Positions 31,572 to 41,228 of a DNA stretch of 64,000 nt are shown piece after piece. Where the stretch lies: contig CM057454.1 in assembly GCA_016271365.2 (NCBI GenBank), positions 694,353,501 to 694,417,500 of the forward strand, read 5' to 3'. Position numbers and translations under genes: made by a program. Position 1 is the stretch's first letter, and the number at the start of each line of letters is the position of its first letter. This DNA comes from Neoceratodus forsteri (Eukaryota > Chordata > Ceratodontiformes > Ceratodontidae). The notes beneath the pieces were generated by a model. The model did no database searches. It was not told the origin of the DNA and was given only the letters and a program-made list of their open reading frames with translations.

Positions 31572-33226
31572 TGGAATGTGTCCAGAACTCTGGACAGGGG
31601 GGTTGATACAAGTCCATTCACAGAAGAAAGGATAATGAAGGAACTCCTAATACTCAAAGTGGACAAAGCAATGGGGCCTGAAGGAATTAACCCCAAAATT
31701 CTGAAAGAACTAAGGGGAGAACTAGTGACACCACTGACTACCCTTTTTAACAAATCATGGGAGAATGGTGTGGTACCAGAAGACTGGAGGAGGGCGGATG
31801 TGATTCTTCTTCACAAATGTATGAGCAAGACAGAGGCAGAAAACTATAGACCTGTTAACTTGACCTCCGTGGTAGGGAAAATGATGGAATCATTTCTGAA
31901 AGAAAGAACTGTTGAGTACCTAAAGGCCAGCGGGGCACAGGACCCCAGGCAGCATGGATTCATAACAAGAAGGTCATGTCAGACAAATCTAATAGATTTT
32001 TTTGACAGGGTGACCAAAGTAATAGACCAGGGTGGGGCTGTGGATATGGTCAACCTAGACTTTAGCAAGGCATTTGACACAGTCCCACACAAAGATTAAT
32101 AAACATGTTAGCCAGCCTGGGAGTGGGTCCTAGTGTGGTAGCCTAGGTAACTATTGGCTGGACAACAGGACCCAGAGGGTAATAGTGAACAGAGTATGCT
32201 CTGAAGAAAGGGGTGTTACCAGTGGGGTACCACAGGGTTCAGTATTGGGAACAGTCCTCTTTAATGTCTTTATAGGTGACATTGCAGAGCGGCTGTAAGG
32301 AAAAGTATGCCTTCTTGCAGATGACACAAAGATCTGCAACAGGATTGATACACAAGAAGGGGTGTAAAGGATGAGAAGGAACTTGGCAAGATTGGAGGAA
32401 TGGTCAAAAATATGACAGCTTAGATTCAATGCAAAAAAGCACAAAGTAATGCACCTGGGAAACAAAAACCAAGGGGATGAGTACACAATGGGGGGAATAC
32501 TAACAACAAAACAAATGGAAAGGGACCTGGGGTAGTCATATCAGTTGACCTTAAGGTAGGCAAGCAACGTAAGAAGGCAGTAAGGAGGGCTGGGGGGATC
32601 CTAGGTTGTATAGGGAGAGGCATCACCAGTAGAAAACAAGAAGTTGTTAACCCTTTGTACAGACAGTTGGTGAGACCCCATCTAGAGTACTACATACAGT
32701 TCTGGAGACCCCATCTCCGCAGGGACATAGAATGGAGGCAGTCCAGAGGAGGGCAACTAAAATGGTGCAGAGTCTGCAACAGAAACCATACGAAGAAAGA
32801 CTAACAGTGCTTAATATGTATACCCTTGAGGAAAGAAGGGGGGGGCATGATAGAAACTTTCAAGTACCTCAAGGGAATCCACAGAGTCCAAGACGGAAGT
32901 ATCTTTAAGAAAAAAAGATGTACAAGAACAAGGGTACACAATTTGAAGATAAAGGGGGGAACGGCTCAGAGGCAAAGTGAGGAAGTACTTTCTCACAGAG
33001 AGGGTGGTTGATACATGGAACCGCCTTTCTGAGGAGGTTGTGGGGTCAAAAACAGTGGGGGAATTCAAGAATGCATGGGACAGACATAAGGTAATTATTG
33101 TGAGGGGTAGGAGGAAGTAGGGTGTTGTGTAACTGGAATCTGCAGCTTATCCAATAGGTAGGAAATGGACAGACTAGGTGGGCCAAGTAGTCCTTATCTG
33201 CCATCAAATTCTATGTTTCTATGTTT
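31572..33226 (+). mobile_element. CR1-D, 5'-truncated, plus strand
   Basis: A 1.65-kb CR1 lying opposite to CR1-C. The frame at 31578-32099 has EERIMKELLILKVDKAMGPE, ENGVVPEDWRRADVILLHKC, NYRPVNLTSVVGKMMESFLK, QHGFITRRSCQTNLIDFFDR and DMVNLDFSKAFDTVPH. Beyond a frameshift the catalytic box reads CLLADDTK (Phe to Leu), then HLEYYIQFW-like and KMVQSLQQKPYEERL-like blocks. It ends with TTCTATGTTTCTATGTTTG at 33226. It sits downstream of the Harbinger transposase. Confidence 0.88.
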
Positions 33227-34369
33227 GTGTCCCCATTAGTGCTGTGTGTGACTGCAAAGTATGCATGTGTGTGGAAGTGTAGAACCACTATATTCATCTT
33301 CCATCACGGACCCTGTCTGACTCCCCACGGTGTACCCCAGTGGTGGGTGTACTGTGAGTCGCTGTGCCCACAGGTGATGACTGTGGTGAAGTGTGTGCTG
33401 CAGAAAGACCATGGCCTTGGCGTGGTCTGTCTGTGGCCAATGACAATCACCACCCACAGTGCCATGCTATGCCTGTGGATGAGGTTGATGCAGCAGTGGT
33501 GAAGGACCCCATGGCAAGACCACATGCACCGGTGGAATGCCATGGAACAGCAGTGGCACCCTGGCAGGGTGTTCCAGTGGTGCACTTCTGCCCACCCATC
33601 ACTGCATCCTGCACTGCAGCTGTGTGCTGCTTTACAGCTGCAGTGAGCTCACCAAAGCACTGGTGAATGCTGTTGAGGATACTTGCCACACAGTCCTCTG
33701 CACACTGCTCTACCCGCAACCATCCAGCAGACACTGCCTACCAGAGGAGGAAGAGTTCCTGCCGCACCTCCCTATGGAAGGAGTGGAGATTATCCTATGT
33801 GGCAGTCTGTGACTCCAGTGCAGCATGGAGGACCGGTTGTGGACCTGGGGTGTCCTGGTCCTGCTGCGGCAGCTCACACTGGACATTGGCTGGGGGTGGC
33901 TTTTGCCTGTCTGAGGCGTGTGTGCATGATGCTCCCTGGGCCATGCCTGCTGACCCATGGTACTCCCTAGCATATGGCACATGTCCAGTGGTGCCACCTG
34001 CACAGCTGCCTGGTCATCCAACACCTGTTGCTGTGTCATGGGGCCTGGGCATATGGGGACTGACCGTTGGACTGCAACTACAGTGCCATTGATGCTGGTG
34101 GTAAATGTAGTGGACCCTGAACATGTCTCCTGTGCAAACACATTGGGCGAACCCAGCAGCACTACCTGAGCCAGATGTACTGCTGGTGACCCTGCCACTG
34201 CAGCACCCTGACAACTGCACTCATCCCCTGCCATGTCCATCTCTCCATGGTACAGCCCTGAAGGTGATTCTCCCCTTCATGTCCAGTTCCACCAATTATT
34301 CTATGCCAGGGACAAAGGTGAGGTCATCATCCTCAGGGACATCATCAACATCATCATCATCTGGCACTT
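33227..34369. other. TG/CA-rich Harbinger interior, no gene recognised
   Basis: High in TG/CA dinucleotides and poor in stop codons, so long open frames appear in five of six frames (for example 33667-34092 plus and 33710-34240 minus). None carries a domain I recognise, and they overlap one another. Confidence 0.5.
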
Positions 34370-34726
34370 GGGTTAATATCCCAGTACTGACACTGCAGTG
34401 CAGCATGAGAGGGGTGCTGCATTTCTGAGGTGCCGTCTTTTGGATGAGACGTTAAACCGAGGTCCCATCTGCCTGGATTGGTGGTAGTTCAGGTGGATGT
34501 TAAAGATCCCATGGCACTTATCGAAAAGAGTAGGGGAATTTCCCCGGTGTCCTGGCCAAATTTCTCTCATTCACTAAAAATACCACCAACAGCTTAATCT
34601 GGTTCAAGGTCAGTCGGCATTCATCTGTATCCCCCTCCCCCGGGTCGTGCCTGAAAATGGGCAGGATTTGTCTAGTGCACTTACCCGGTCAACAAAAACT
34701 AAAATAAAAATAAAAAAAAAAAATCA
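34370..34726 (+). mobile_element. SINE copy 1 (core plus 3' tail)
   Basis: It contains the conserved core: CAGCATGAGAGGGGTGCTGC, CGTCTTTTGGATGAGACGTT, AAACCGAGGTCCCATCTGCC, GTTAAAGATCCCATGGCACT, GAAAAGAGTAGGGGAATTTC and CCGGTGTCCTGGCCAAATTT. It then has the tail CAGCTTAATCTGGTTCAAGG…, CCCCCTCCCCCGGGTCGTGC and CCGGTCAACAAAAACTAAAA, ending in A-rich repeats. The tRNA-like head present in copies at 50042 and 63303 is missing. Confidence 0.85.
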
Positions 34727-35445
34727 TCATCATCATTGTCCTGAACTGCAGCTGTGCATGCTGGCTATCCTCTGGCCATGTGCTGCATCAGTGCCATTGA
34801 CTGATCCTGGGCCGCCTGTATCCTTAATGTTGATGGTCCATCCTGGGTAGTTTTATCCACACACACACCACAACATCTAGTGGAGTACAACACTCACCTT
34901 ATGCTGTGGAGCAACAAGAACAGTGTCAGTGGCCTGTCCAACAGACAGGTATCAAACACCTCTGCAAACCCAGCAACACACAACTGTGCTGAACATGCAG
35001 AATAGTGTCCGTGGAACCCCTACGTCACCCATACACACAATGGCACAGCCAATATGAACATACCCACAAGCAGAACATGCACCACACTGTGCAGATGTCC
35101 CCCCAGGTAACACTACAAATGACATATCCATGCACACCCACATGGCACATGGTAACATACAAGTGATGGAAGTGCATGGCCTACAGTAACACCCACGTTG
35201 TCATGCAACATGTCTGTGTGTGGCACCACACACACACTGTCAATCCATATGGCGCATGCTGGGGCACAGTGTGACAGTCTGTATGAGAAGCAGTGCCCTG
35301 TCACTGCAGGCACTTGCAGCATACACTTGTCAACAGTGCACAGGTGGACATACACACCCATGCTGCATGGTAGGCCAACACCTGTCCACAGTTGTGGACA
35401 TGTGGGACCACTGGTGTGCCACAACATGTGCAGAGAGACCACACA
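34727..35445. other. No gene recognised
   Basis: ACAC/TGTG-rich sequence with overlapping long frames in several phases. No motif recognised. Confidence 0.45.
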
Positions 35446-35857
35446 TCATATGTGCAGATTGAGTGAGGTCTCATATCCACCACCCTCCACACCTTCCAGG
35501 GATATCAGCCTGATGGTGGATGCCACAACGGCCATGATTGGGATTGTCATCCTCATTCCCATGGGCATGGGACCTCCGCCTGTGCAGTGTAGTTCCCTGA
35601 GTCTGCATGCCTTGTCCTCCTTGGTCCTCTGCTGCATGTCATGCCACTGCTTCCACACAGCCACCACTGTCCTACCACGACCACCTATGGCATTCACTTT
35701 GGCCGTGATCTCCTTCCACATCTGTCGGACAGCGGCATCGGTATTCCTGTACCATCTCATCAGCTGCTCCCTTTTCTTGTAGATTTCCACCAAGGCCTTT
35801 GGCTCCTTCCCTGAGAACTTAAACACATGCAGCATTGACTGGCAGTCATTATCACCT
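35446..35857 (-). CDS. Myb/SANT-like DNA-binding protein exon (Harbinger accessory gene)
   Basis: Minus-strand exon probably beginning after an acceptor (CCCACTGTCCCACACAG) at 35856. It encodes DNDCQSMLHVFKFSGKEPKA, LVEIYKKREQLMRWYRNTDA, AVRQMWKEITAKVNAIGGRG, RTVVAVWKQWHDMQQRTKED, KACRLRELHC. The pattern 'W.eI...vNa.g.rgRTv..v...w.d….…KeK' with conserved Trp residues is the Myb/SANT-like trihelix found in Harbinger accessory proteins, which bind terminal repeats and escort the transposase. The open frame extends upstream through a TG microsatellite to 36168, but that part (HTHTHT…) is not credible coding. It lies on the strand opposite the transposase. Confidence 0.7.
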
Positions 35858-35899
35858 GTGTGGGACAGTGGGTATGGCAGTCGTGAGTTCTTGGCAGGA

Positions 35900-35902
<3 letters not shown>

Positions 35903-35939
<37 letters not shown>
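35903..35939. repeat. (TG)n microsatellite
   Basis: About 18 uninterrupted TG units immediately upstream (on the minus strand) of the Myb/SANT-like exon. Confidence 0.95.
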
Positions 35940-35940
<1 letters not shown>

Positions 35941-37246
35941 CTGCATATCCATGTGCTTGTGTGTGACAGATGGACATGCCACAGCACATATTGGAGTAGA
36001 CAAGCCAGTGGCTGTGGTGCCATTACACAAGGATGGGTGCTGTGTAGTGTGGCCCCACTCCCATGTGCCGGCTTGTCCATGTGCAGCCACCATGTCTTCT
36101 GCCTGAATAATCCTCCCACTGTGCCCCCTACTCCAGTTGCTGCAACAACAGGGGATGGTGGGCCACATTTAGCCAGGCTGCGTGCCAACACACGTGTGCC
36201 ACAGGCAGGTGTGTCAGCTGACAGTGATCATGGAGTGTACTGCTGCATGGCGTGTGCTGCACCTAGCATGCCATGGTAGTCATCCTAGGCCACCATACAG
36301 ATGGTCAGTGAATAGCAGCACACATGGATATGCCATGATGTTCCTGACATGTAACACCCCCCCACACCAGTTGTACACGTGCAGTGATACTGCAGGTGTG
36401 CGGGCAGCTGTGTAACATAGGAATCATGTACCGGGACACATGCAGTAACAGTACCAGCAACGCTAAGGGACCACGGTCATGCAGTGACAGTGTGGGCCTA
36501 CATGCATGGCCTTCTGTATGTGGTCCAGCAGTACGCTGCGTACACAGACCCAGTCCACACATTCCAGCATCCCTCAGCATAGGTAATGTGCATACCATTG
36601 CGGATATGTGTACATTGTGTTGTAGCCCACAGCACTGCTGCTATTTGAGAGTGCTTACCTGCATCAGCCTGGTTGTATTCCTGCAACATCCTGGGCCTGT
36701 TGATCTGCAGACACTCTTCCTGCATGCACCTGCAATGCCTGTCAACAGTACAGGTAGAGCCCTTGCAGCCCTTAAATAGCCTGGCCGGGCAATTCTCAGG
36801 TTAATGTATGCAGGGCCATTAGTAATGAGATGCTAATGAGATGGTTTGCCCCTTGCACGTGTAATGTGGCCTATTTGCATGCTGTTTTTGAATGTGGCAG
36901 GATTTAGCCCTGGCAAATGCAATAGCACCTGGCAAAACCATAGCGTGGCGCAAGCAGGCCCTTCCCTGCATGATGCCATTGTTTTGCAGCATGTAGTGTG
37001 CATGCACGGTACCAGCATGGTGATGGGGGTCATGCAGGGATGGTGACCGGGTCACACATGTGCGCTGATGTCCAATGGCCTAGCACCGTGCTACTGTGCC
37101 TTGCGTGGTGTCGGAGCCATTTAGTGCGGCGCTGCTGTGCAAGTGGGAATTCAGAGGCCTATTAGTGTAGTTTCAGCCAGTGGTGTTGAGGTGTTGCCAG
37201 CAAAGGGTATTTTACAAATGTGGCAAGTGGCTGGAGAGTGAGGGCT
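35940..37246. other. No gene recognised; possible internal Harbinger-type ends
   Basis: TG-rich to about 36780, then sequence with GGGCAATTCTCAGG, TTTGCATGCTGTTTTTGAAT and GGGAATTCAGAGGCCTA motifs that resemble Harbinger sub-terminal sequence. It could mark a boundary between two Harbinger units, but I cannot define one. Confidence 0.35.
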
Positions 37247-37522
37247 ATGGCACACAGGGACCACAGGTGGGGGAGGCAGAACTGGAAAATATCATTCAGC
37301 TGGTCCTGCAGAGAGAGCGCCAGTTCTTTGGAGAGGTCTGGAATGGGGACAGACCCAGGAGGCAGATCTTGGTCTCCATTACCCACCACCTTTCCCTGAG
37401 GATGGGCATCACCCAAAACAGTGAGCAGTGTCACCACTGCTATGTAGACCTTCAGCTGAGGGAGAGGCAGTGTCTGGAATGTTTCTGCCAGATGGTCTGG
37501 GATGGGACGGTGTCTGTACCAG
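37247..37522 (+). pseudogene. Second Myb/SANT-like gene, exon 1
   Basis: Likely start ATG at 37247 (MAHRDHRW), with a one-base shift in a G run, then EAELENIIQLVLQRERQFFG, EVWNGDRPRRQILVSITHHL, SLRMGITQNSEQCHHCYVDL, QLRERQCLECF. 'EAELE.ii..V…r..FG…..…W..I…l….i.Rt.eQC..r..DL' is a Myb/SANT-like trihelix as found in Harbinger accessory proteins. It ends at a consensus donor (CCAG|GTAAGC) at 37522/37523. It is unrelated in detail to the minus-strand Myb gene at 35.4-35.9 kb. Confidence is moderate because a frameshift is needed near the start. Confidence 0.6.
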
Positions 37523-37960
37523 GTAAGCATCTGCCAGGGAAAGGTCACATACAGTCAGATGGCAGTGTATAGATGCACAGACATGCGCAAATGTCATATG
37601 TGTGTACAGAGCTGTACAGCATCCACATGCGCACATGTTGTGGTGGGGGAGACCATGTCACTGCTGTGTGTGCACTATGGATGGTACGCAGGTGTGCTTG
37701 TGTGGCTGCACTGTAACCCTCTCCATAACTATGGATACATTGCACCGTGCTGTCCTCACACTGCACACTGCAGTGTGTGACATTGACATTTGTGTCACAC
37801 GTATACTGTGCACTGATAGACAGCACATGAACCATGTGACAATTGGCTGTGTGTGTGGGGGGGTTATACTGTACACATGGGAGGGACTGGCATGGGTGGG
37901 TGTTGTGCATGATGATGTCCCTGATGTAAGTGACACTATTGTTCCACCTTATCTCCACAG
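37523..37960 (+). other. Intron of second Myb/SANT-like gene
   Basis: Donor GTAAGC at 37523 and acceptor TTCCACCTTATCTCCACAG ending at 37960 define a 438-bp intron. Exon 2 then reads DNKYRESQCSSRRSQDGDTR (Ser/Arg/Gln-rich) in phase. Confidence 0.6.
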
Positions 37961-38040
37961 ACAACAAGTACAGGGAAAGCCAGTGCAGCAGCAGGAGAAG
38001 CCAAGATGGAGACACCAGAGAGGTGGACAACAGTTAAGGA
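37961..38040 (+). pseudogene. Second Myb/SANT-like gene, exon 2
   Basis: A short Ser/Arg/Gln-rich exon. The phase from exon 1 (…VP + D) gives DNKYRESQCSSRRSQDGDTR EVDNS before TAA at about 38036; the +1 frame stays open slightly further. A natural donor could not be fixed, so the 3' limit is approximate. Confidence 0.45.
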
Positions 38041-38630
38041 CACTGGAATTGCGCACATGAGTATGCAGTTGTATTGTCAGTATGCATTTCAGATGCTGCA
38101 GGTTGGGTAATGGTGCTGTCCCACTGTTGGGGAGGCACAGCATGGCATGCATTGTCACTTATTGTGCATGCATATGTCCACAGTGTTGTTCTGGTGATGG
38201 GTGATTGCTTTTCGCATTTGTCATCAATCAGGCTTCACGTGTGGAGTTTGTGTGTCAGATGGCTGGACTGCCTACACTGACTGCAGTACTCTCTTGTTGC
38301 TGCAGAATGGCAGGCATGGCCCTGTGGAGGTGCAGTTTGTGCCGTATCCGCACAGTGTGTGTCATACATTCCAGTCATTGTACCTGTGTCATCTCTGCAT
38401 CTGTGGTACTGTGTCCTGGTGGTGTTCTGTGACTTGTGGACAACACAGCTGGCTACACGTACTGTCCAGCCCGCACTGTGGTGGCATTGCTCACCAGCAT
38501 TGTGCTGTGTAGGGTGTGCTGTGCTTGTTCCCTGTTGGCCACCATTTGTGTTGGCAGGCATGGTCTCTGCATGAGTTTGTGTACATGGAACTATGTGTAC
38601 GTCCAGCACATGACACCTTACTGTCCACAT
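38041..38630. other. TG-rich interior, no gene recognised
   Basis: Probably intron of the second Myb/SANT-like gene. Long overlapping frames in several phases reflect TG-rich composition. Confidence 0.4.
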
Positions 38631-38960
38631 GAAGAAGAAGAAGAAGAAGAAGAAGAAGAAGAAGAAGAATCAGTATTTATATAGCGCTTTTCATACATCC
38701 AAAGCGCTTTACAAGCAATGCTAGACTGGTAGTGAAGTGACTGAATGTGTGGTGGTGGCCATATCGCACATCATCACCCACACACAGCCTGGATAATTGC
38801 ATGAACCGGTTTATGGGAAGAGGAATGTTGGCCAGGACACCGGGAATGTTCCCTACTCTTTGCGAAGAGTGCCCTGGGTTCTTTTACTTCCACCTGGACA
38901 CCCACCAGGACAACACCAGGATGGGTAGAAGGGACCTCGGTTTAACATCTCATCCGAAGG
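38631..38960 (-). mobile_element. SINE with shared core but a different tail
   Basis: On the minus strand this copy has the same core as the other SINEs (GAGATGTTAAACCGAGGTCC, CCGGTGTCCTGGCC). Its 3' end is AAAGCGCTATATAAATAC-like sequence followed by an 11-13-unit (TTC)n/(GAA)n array (38631-38669), not the GGTCAACAAAAACTAAA tail. AAAGCGCTTT…TATA tails are known from L2-mobilised SINEs. It is truncated at 38960. Confidence 0.75.
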
Positions 38961-39042
38961 ACCATGGTGTGGGCATGTATGCCACACCTACACCACCCAT
39001 GGATGACTGTTACATTGCACTGTTCACCTCCAGTGTGTCACC
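38961..39042 (+). repeat. 82-bp direct repeat, copy 1
   Basis: From ACCATGGTGTGGGCATGTAT to CACCTCCAGTGTGTCACC. It is repeated at 39505-39586 with a single difference (CACCCATGG versus CACACATGG). Copy 1 begins exactly where the SINE ends. Confidence 0.95.
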
Positions 39043-39504
39043 ATATGCATGTGTGTCTTTGGGTTACATGGGCATGTATAGGGTATTGCTATGTTCTCTA
39101 GTTAGGGTTTCAGTGTGTCACATGCCATGTTGCTGCTCGCATGTTCTGGGGGTTGCAGACTGTGTTGCTGAATACATTATCATGTCATGGGTGCTGCGTT
39201 ATTAGTGTTTGTACATGCTGGTTAGTTCTGGCATGCCCCTGGTCACTATGTGTGCACTGCAAGCTGATACCATGGCAGTGTTGCATAGTACCATTGTATG
39301 TGGGAGCATATACCTTCATACTGGTCTGCAAGGCACCCTTGCATGTGCTGTGGCCATGTGTGTACAGTGTACATCGTACAGCATCTGGCAGGTGTGTTGT
39401 TCCCTGGCATGTGCATTGTGTGTGTGTGTGTGTCGCCATGTCCCTGTGCAGAAACCGCATGGTGTACCCCTGCCCTGGACATTGTCCCTGTGTTTTTTGT
39501 TCCC

Positions 39505-39586
39505 ACCATGGTGTGGGCATGTATGCCACACCTACACCACACATGGATGACTGTTACATTGCACTGTTCACCTCCAGTGTGTCACC
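39505..39586 (+). repeat. 82-bp direct repeat, copy 2
   Basis: Near-identical to 38961-39042 (81 of 82). About 462 bp of unrelated TG-rich DNA separates the copies. Confidence 0.95.
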
Positions 39587-40252
39587 TTGTTGGTTCTGTG
39601 CTGCACACCGTGGCCTTGGTCATGTACACCTCTGGGGAGGGCAACAGTTCTTTGGGTCTGTGTTGTGCTTTTGCCTGGGATACTGTGTCCATTGCAGGTC
39701 CACACAACACATGTGTTATGGGTGGTGTCTGTGGCTGTGCAGGGGTGTGTGTGCGTCTGTTGCAGTGTACTGTGGATTGCCACCACAGGAGTGGACTGTT
39801 GGCAACTGGACTCTGGTTCTTTGCTTCTGGACTGTATTGCTGCATTTATCCTGGCTCTTCCTCTGTTCCATTGGACAGCATGTTCTAATCATGTGGTTGC
39901 TGCCATATGTGTGTTGTTGCTTTGGGGCACACTGTGGTCTGCCTCCGGGAGCTGTGTAGGAGCACTGTGATGTGACATACATTGGATCTGCATGGGGCTC
40001 TGTCCCATCTGTGTTGCTGTTGATGATGAGCTTCCTGTATTGCATGGCTGTGAGAGTTGAGCATGTTATTCACATGCTGTCTGGGGCCTCTGCATACAGG
40101 CACAGACCCTGTGGCATGTGCATTGTTCCCCTTGTTGGGTACATGGCCATGTTAATTGGGACATACTGTCCTTCTCTGGTGCCAAATCCTGTGTTCTGCT
40201 CTGCTGAACAGTGTTGAAACACCCATCTTACATGGGCTTCTTTACCCCATAG
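39587..40252. other. TG-rich sequence, no gene recognised
   Basis: Cys/Trp/Leu-rich open frames (for example 39141-39959) arise from TGT/TGG-rich composition. I do not regard them as coding. It probably is intron of the second Myb/SANT-like gene. Confidence 0.45.
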
Positions 40253-40435
40253 CTCCATCTCGTGTGTCAGTGTGGGTATGAGGGCCAGAGAAGACCAGGA
40301 TGACCTCCTCTGGTGACTGGTTCAGCAGCAGAGGACCATTATAGAGCAGCAGGCTGTGCTCTTTGGGAGGCATGCAGTATTCAGGCACTGCTTGTGGAGA
40401 GACTTCAGGCCCCAGCAGCAGGCGGTGGCACCTTA
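40253..40435 (+). pseudogene. Second Myb/SANT-like gene, last exon (putative)
   Basis: After a pyrimidine-rich acceptor (CTTCTTTACCCCATAG) the frame reads VSVGMRAREDQDDLLW, a TGA, LVQQQRTIIEQQAVLFGRHA and VFRHCLWRDFRPQQQAVAP before TAA at 40433. A charged stretch then an amphipathic Gln-rich helix at the very end is the usual C-terminal layout of Harbinger Myb-like proteins. One in-frame stop is present. Linkage to exons at 37.2-38.0 kb is inferred from strand, order and style. Confidence 0.45.
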
Positions 40436-41220
40436 ATCCCCCCCAGTTCACCTGTTTGTTTAATTTCCACCACCCCCACATTTGTTTACTGTTTCTATTC
40501 ACTTTCCTCACTGTACATAATTTAGGACATTGGTTATTATTGCTACTGTATAGCTGTGTTGTTTGCTTTTGCTGTTCTATTTCTCACTGTAAATAGTTTT
40601 GCACATTGCGGATATGTTGTAAAATATTTTTCTTGTTACATTCCCATGCCTGGTGTCTTTCTTGGGTTATTGTTGTTGGTGTCCCTGCTGGACTTTATTG
40701 CAACCACAGTCCATGTGGTTCACCAGGGTGCCTACCATCCTGGCCTCTCTTGTGGCACTGCTGTCATGACAGTTCTCCCTGCACTGTCTGTAGCTTTGCA
40801 TCTGCTGGTGGTTTGCCATGGGTGTGTTGGGTTTATCCAACACTTGGCTGACATGGACCACTCTCTATGTGTATCATGCATGTGCCGTGTGTGTGTTGCA
40901 GGCAACATGTGTCTTGTGTCCGCTCACGGCCATGGTCTGTTCCTTGTTCAGTGGGTGCACCTTGATGCCAGTGCCAGTGGGAGGGAGACATTATTTTCAG
41001 GATGGTGTGGTGATTTCTCCGTATGTCCATGGCTGCCATCCATCTCCCTGTGTCCTCTCACTGTGTTTTCTGTAGTGTGCATTCCCTTGTCCTGTGTTGG
41101 GATGCCTTTTCAACTCACCCTGTGCATCGTGTGCACTGGTTGGGTTCATATGGACACACATTCCTGGACTGTCTTTTCTGTGTGTTACATCCCCACTGTC
41201 CCATCCCTGCACTCTTTCTA
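40436..41220. other. TG-rich sequence, no gene recognised
   Basis: Continuation of the Harbinger-like interior. The open frame at 40556-41254 is compositionally driven, as above. Confidence 0.45.
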
Positions 41221-41228
41221 CTGTTCAT

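Noticed and set aside
35446..36168. The full 240-codon minus frame as one Myb-like protein
   Set aside because: Its N-terminal part runs through a (TG)n microsatellite (HTHTHT) and TG-rich DNA. A good splice acceptor just before the domain makes a shorter exon more likely.
36169..37246. A defined boundary between two Harbinger elements
   Set aside because: GGGCAATTCTCAGG and GGGAATTCAGAGGCC resemble Harbinger ends, but I could not pair them as inverted repeats or find a 3-bp duplication. Mentioned only as a possibility.
39141..40217. Long plus-strand frames rich in Cys, Trp and Leu (up to 272 codons), looking like a membrane protein
   Set aside because: Several overlapping frames on both strands are equally long because the DNA is TG-rich and TA-poor. 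No signal, domain or splice logic supports them, and they cross an 82-bp direct repeat.
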